Below are positions 63,712 through 64,000 of a DNA stretch of 64,000 bases, piece after piece. The stretch is from Karalla daura (Eukaryota; Chordata; Actinopteri; Chaetodontiformes; Leiognathidae), in assembly GCA_029224185.1 (NCBI GenBank), contig CM055195.1, forward strand, positions 1,093,805 to 1,157,804. Reading direction: 5' to 3'. A model generated the notes under the pieces. That model was not told the DNA's origin, searched no databases, and saw only the letters and a list, made by a program, of their open reading frames with translations. A program made the translations under genes and the position numbers. Numbering within the stretch: the stretch's first letter is position 1; every line of letters starts with the position of its first letter.

Positions 63712-64000
63712 CGTGTGGTCGTTATTGTACAGGAACAGTAAATAAGATAACAGTCGCTCGGGTATTTTCTGCATCTCATTATAATGAATGGAACTAGTTT
63801 CCTTCCTGAGCTACATGTGGAGCAGGAGAATATTCATGTCTCATATCAGCTGCTCGATGGCGTTTTATGTGCGTCTCCAAATCCATGCAAATCAAGAGTC
63901 TGAGGGGGTCTGTGTCTGTGTGCGCGTGCGTGCGTGCGTGTGTGTGTGAAAGAGAGAGAGCGTGAACTGAGTAGGTAATTATACACAGAATCTATTTGGC
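62291..64000. other. downstream intergenic DNA with microsatellites
   Basis: No gene recognised. It contains tgtggtgtgtg units (62718-62792), (TG)n at 62977-63016, (AAT)n at 63287-63301, (TG)n at 63666-63709 and TGCG/TG at 63918-63948, with unique DNA between. The gene that would flank pitx2 on this side in other vertebrates (enpep) does not begin within the window as far as I can see. Confidence 0.5.

Overview
This is vertebrate nuclear DNA, almost certainly from a ray-finned (teleost) fish. The evidence is spliced exons with GT/AG boundaries, very dense (CA)n/(TG)n microsatellites, short 3' fragments of fish-type dispersed repeats (for example an 'ataaagttgaatctaatct' tail), and long AT-rich non-coding tracts. 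Nothing prokaryotic, no CRISPR array, no rRNA or tRNA gene and no intact transposon coding region was found. The species cannot be named from the sequence.

The only gene I can support is pitx2 on the + strand in the last 12 kb. It encodes a paired-like (bicoid-class, Lys50) homeodomain transcription factor with a C-terminal OAR motif. Four coding exons are resolved to the base: a short first coding exon (54517-54562, the Pitx2a-type N-terminus), an alternative first coding exon (57117-57342, the Pitx2c-type N-terminus), a shared exon carrying most of the homeodomain (58077-58276), and a shared terminal exon (60422-60982). Both first exons end in phase 1 and splice in frame to the same acceptor. 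They give predicted proteins of 268 aa (a-type) and 328 aa (c-type). A non-coding 5' exon probably ends at a donor at 52265/52266. A 3' UTR of about 1.3 kb follows, with a possible ATTAAA signal at 62266.

The introns carry the most interesting regulatory candidates. A tight trio of FoxH1-type sites lies at 59254-59310 in the homeodomain-splitting intron. That is the position where the Nodal-responsive left-side enhancer (ASE) of Pitx2 is known in other vertebrates. Four same-strand TAATCC (Pitx/bicoid) motifs lie within about 280 bp upstream of the c-type exon, and a near-consensus CTCF motif lies between the two promoters.

The first ~51.5 kb contain no gene I can support. This fits the gene desert known upstream of PITX2 in vertebrates. 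It is a patchwork of simple repeats, several minisatellites (30-33 bp, 16 bp and 6 bp units), a family of dispersed non-autonomous repeats, and unique stretches that look like candidate conserved non-coding elements. A composite repeat (expandable 30-bp minisatellite plus unique flank plus dispersed repeat) occurs twice in inverted orientation, at 31.1-32.3 kb and 43.8-44.3 kb. The last 1.7 kb, downstream of the gene, holds only microsatellites and unique non-coding DNA.
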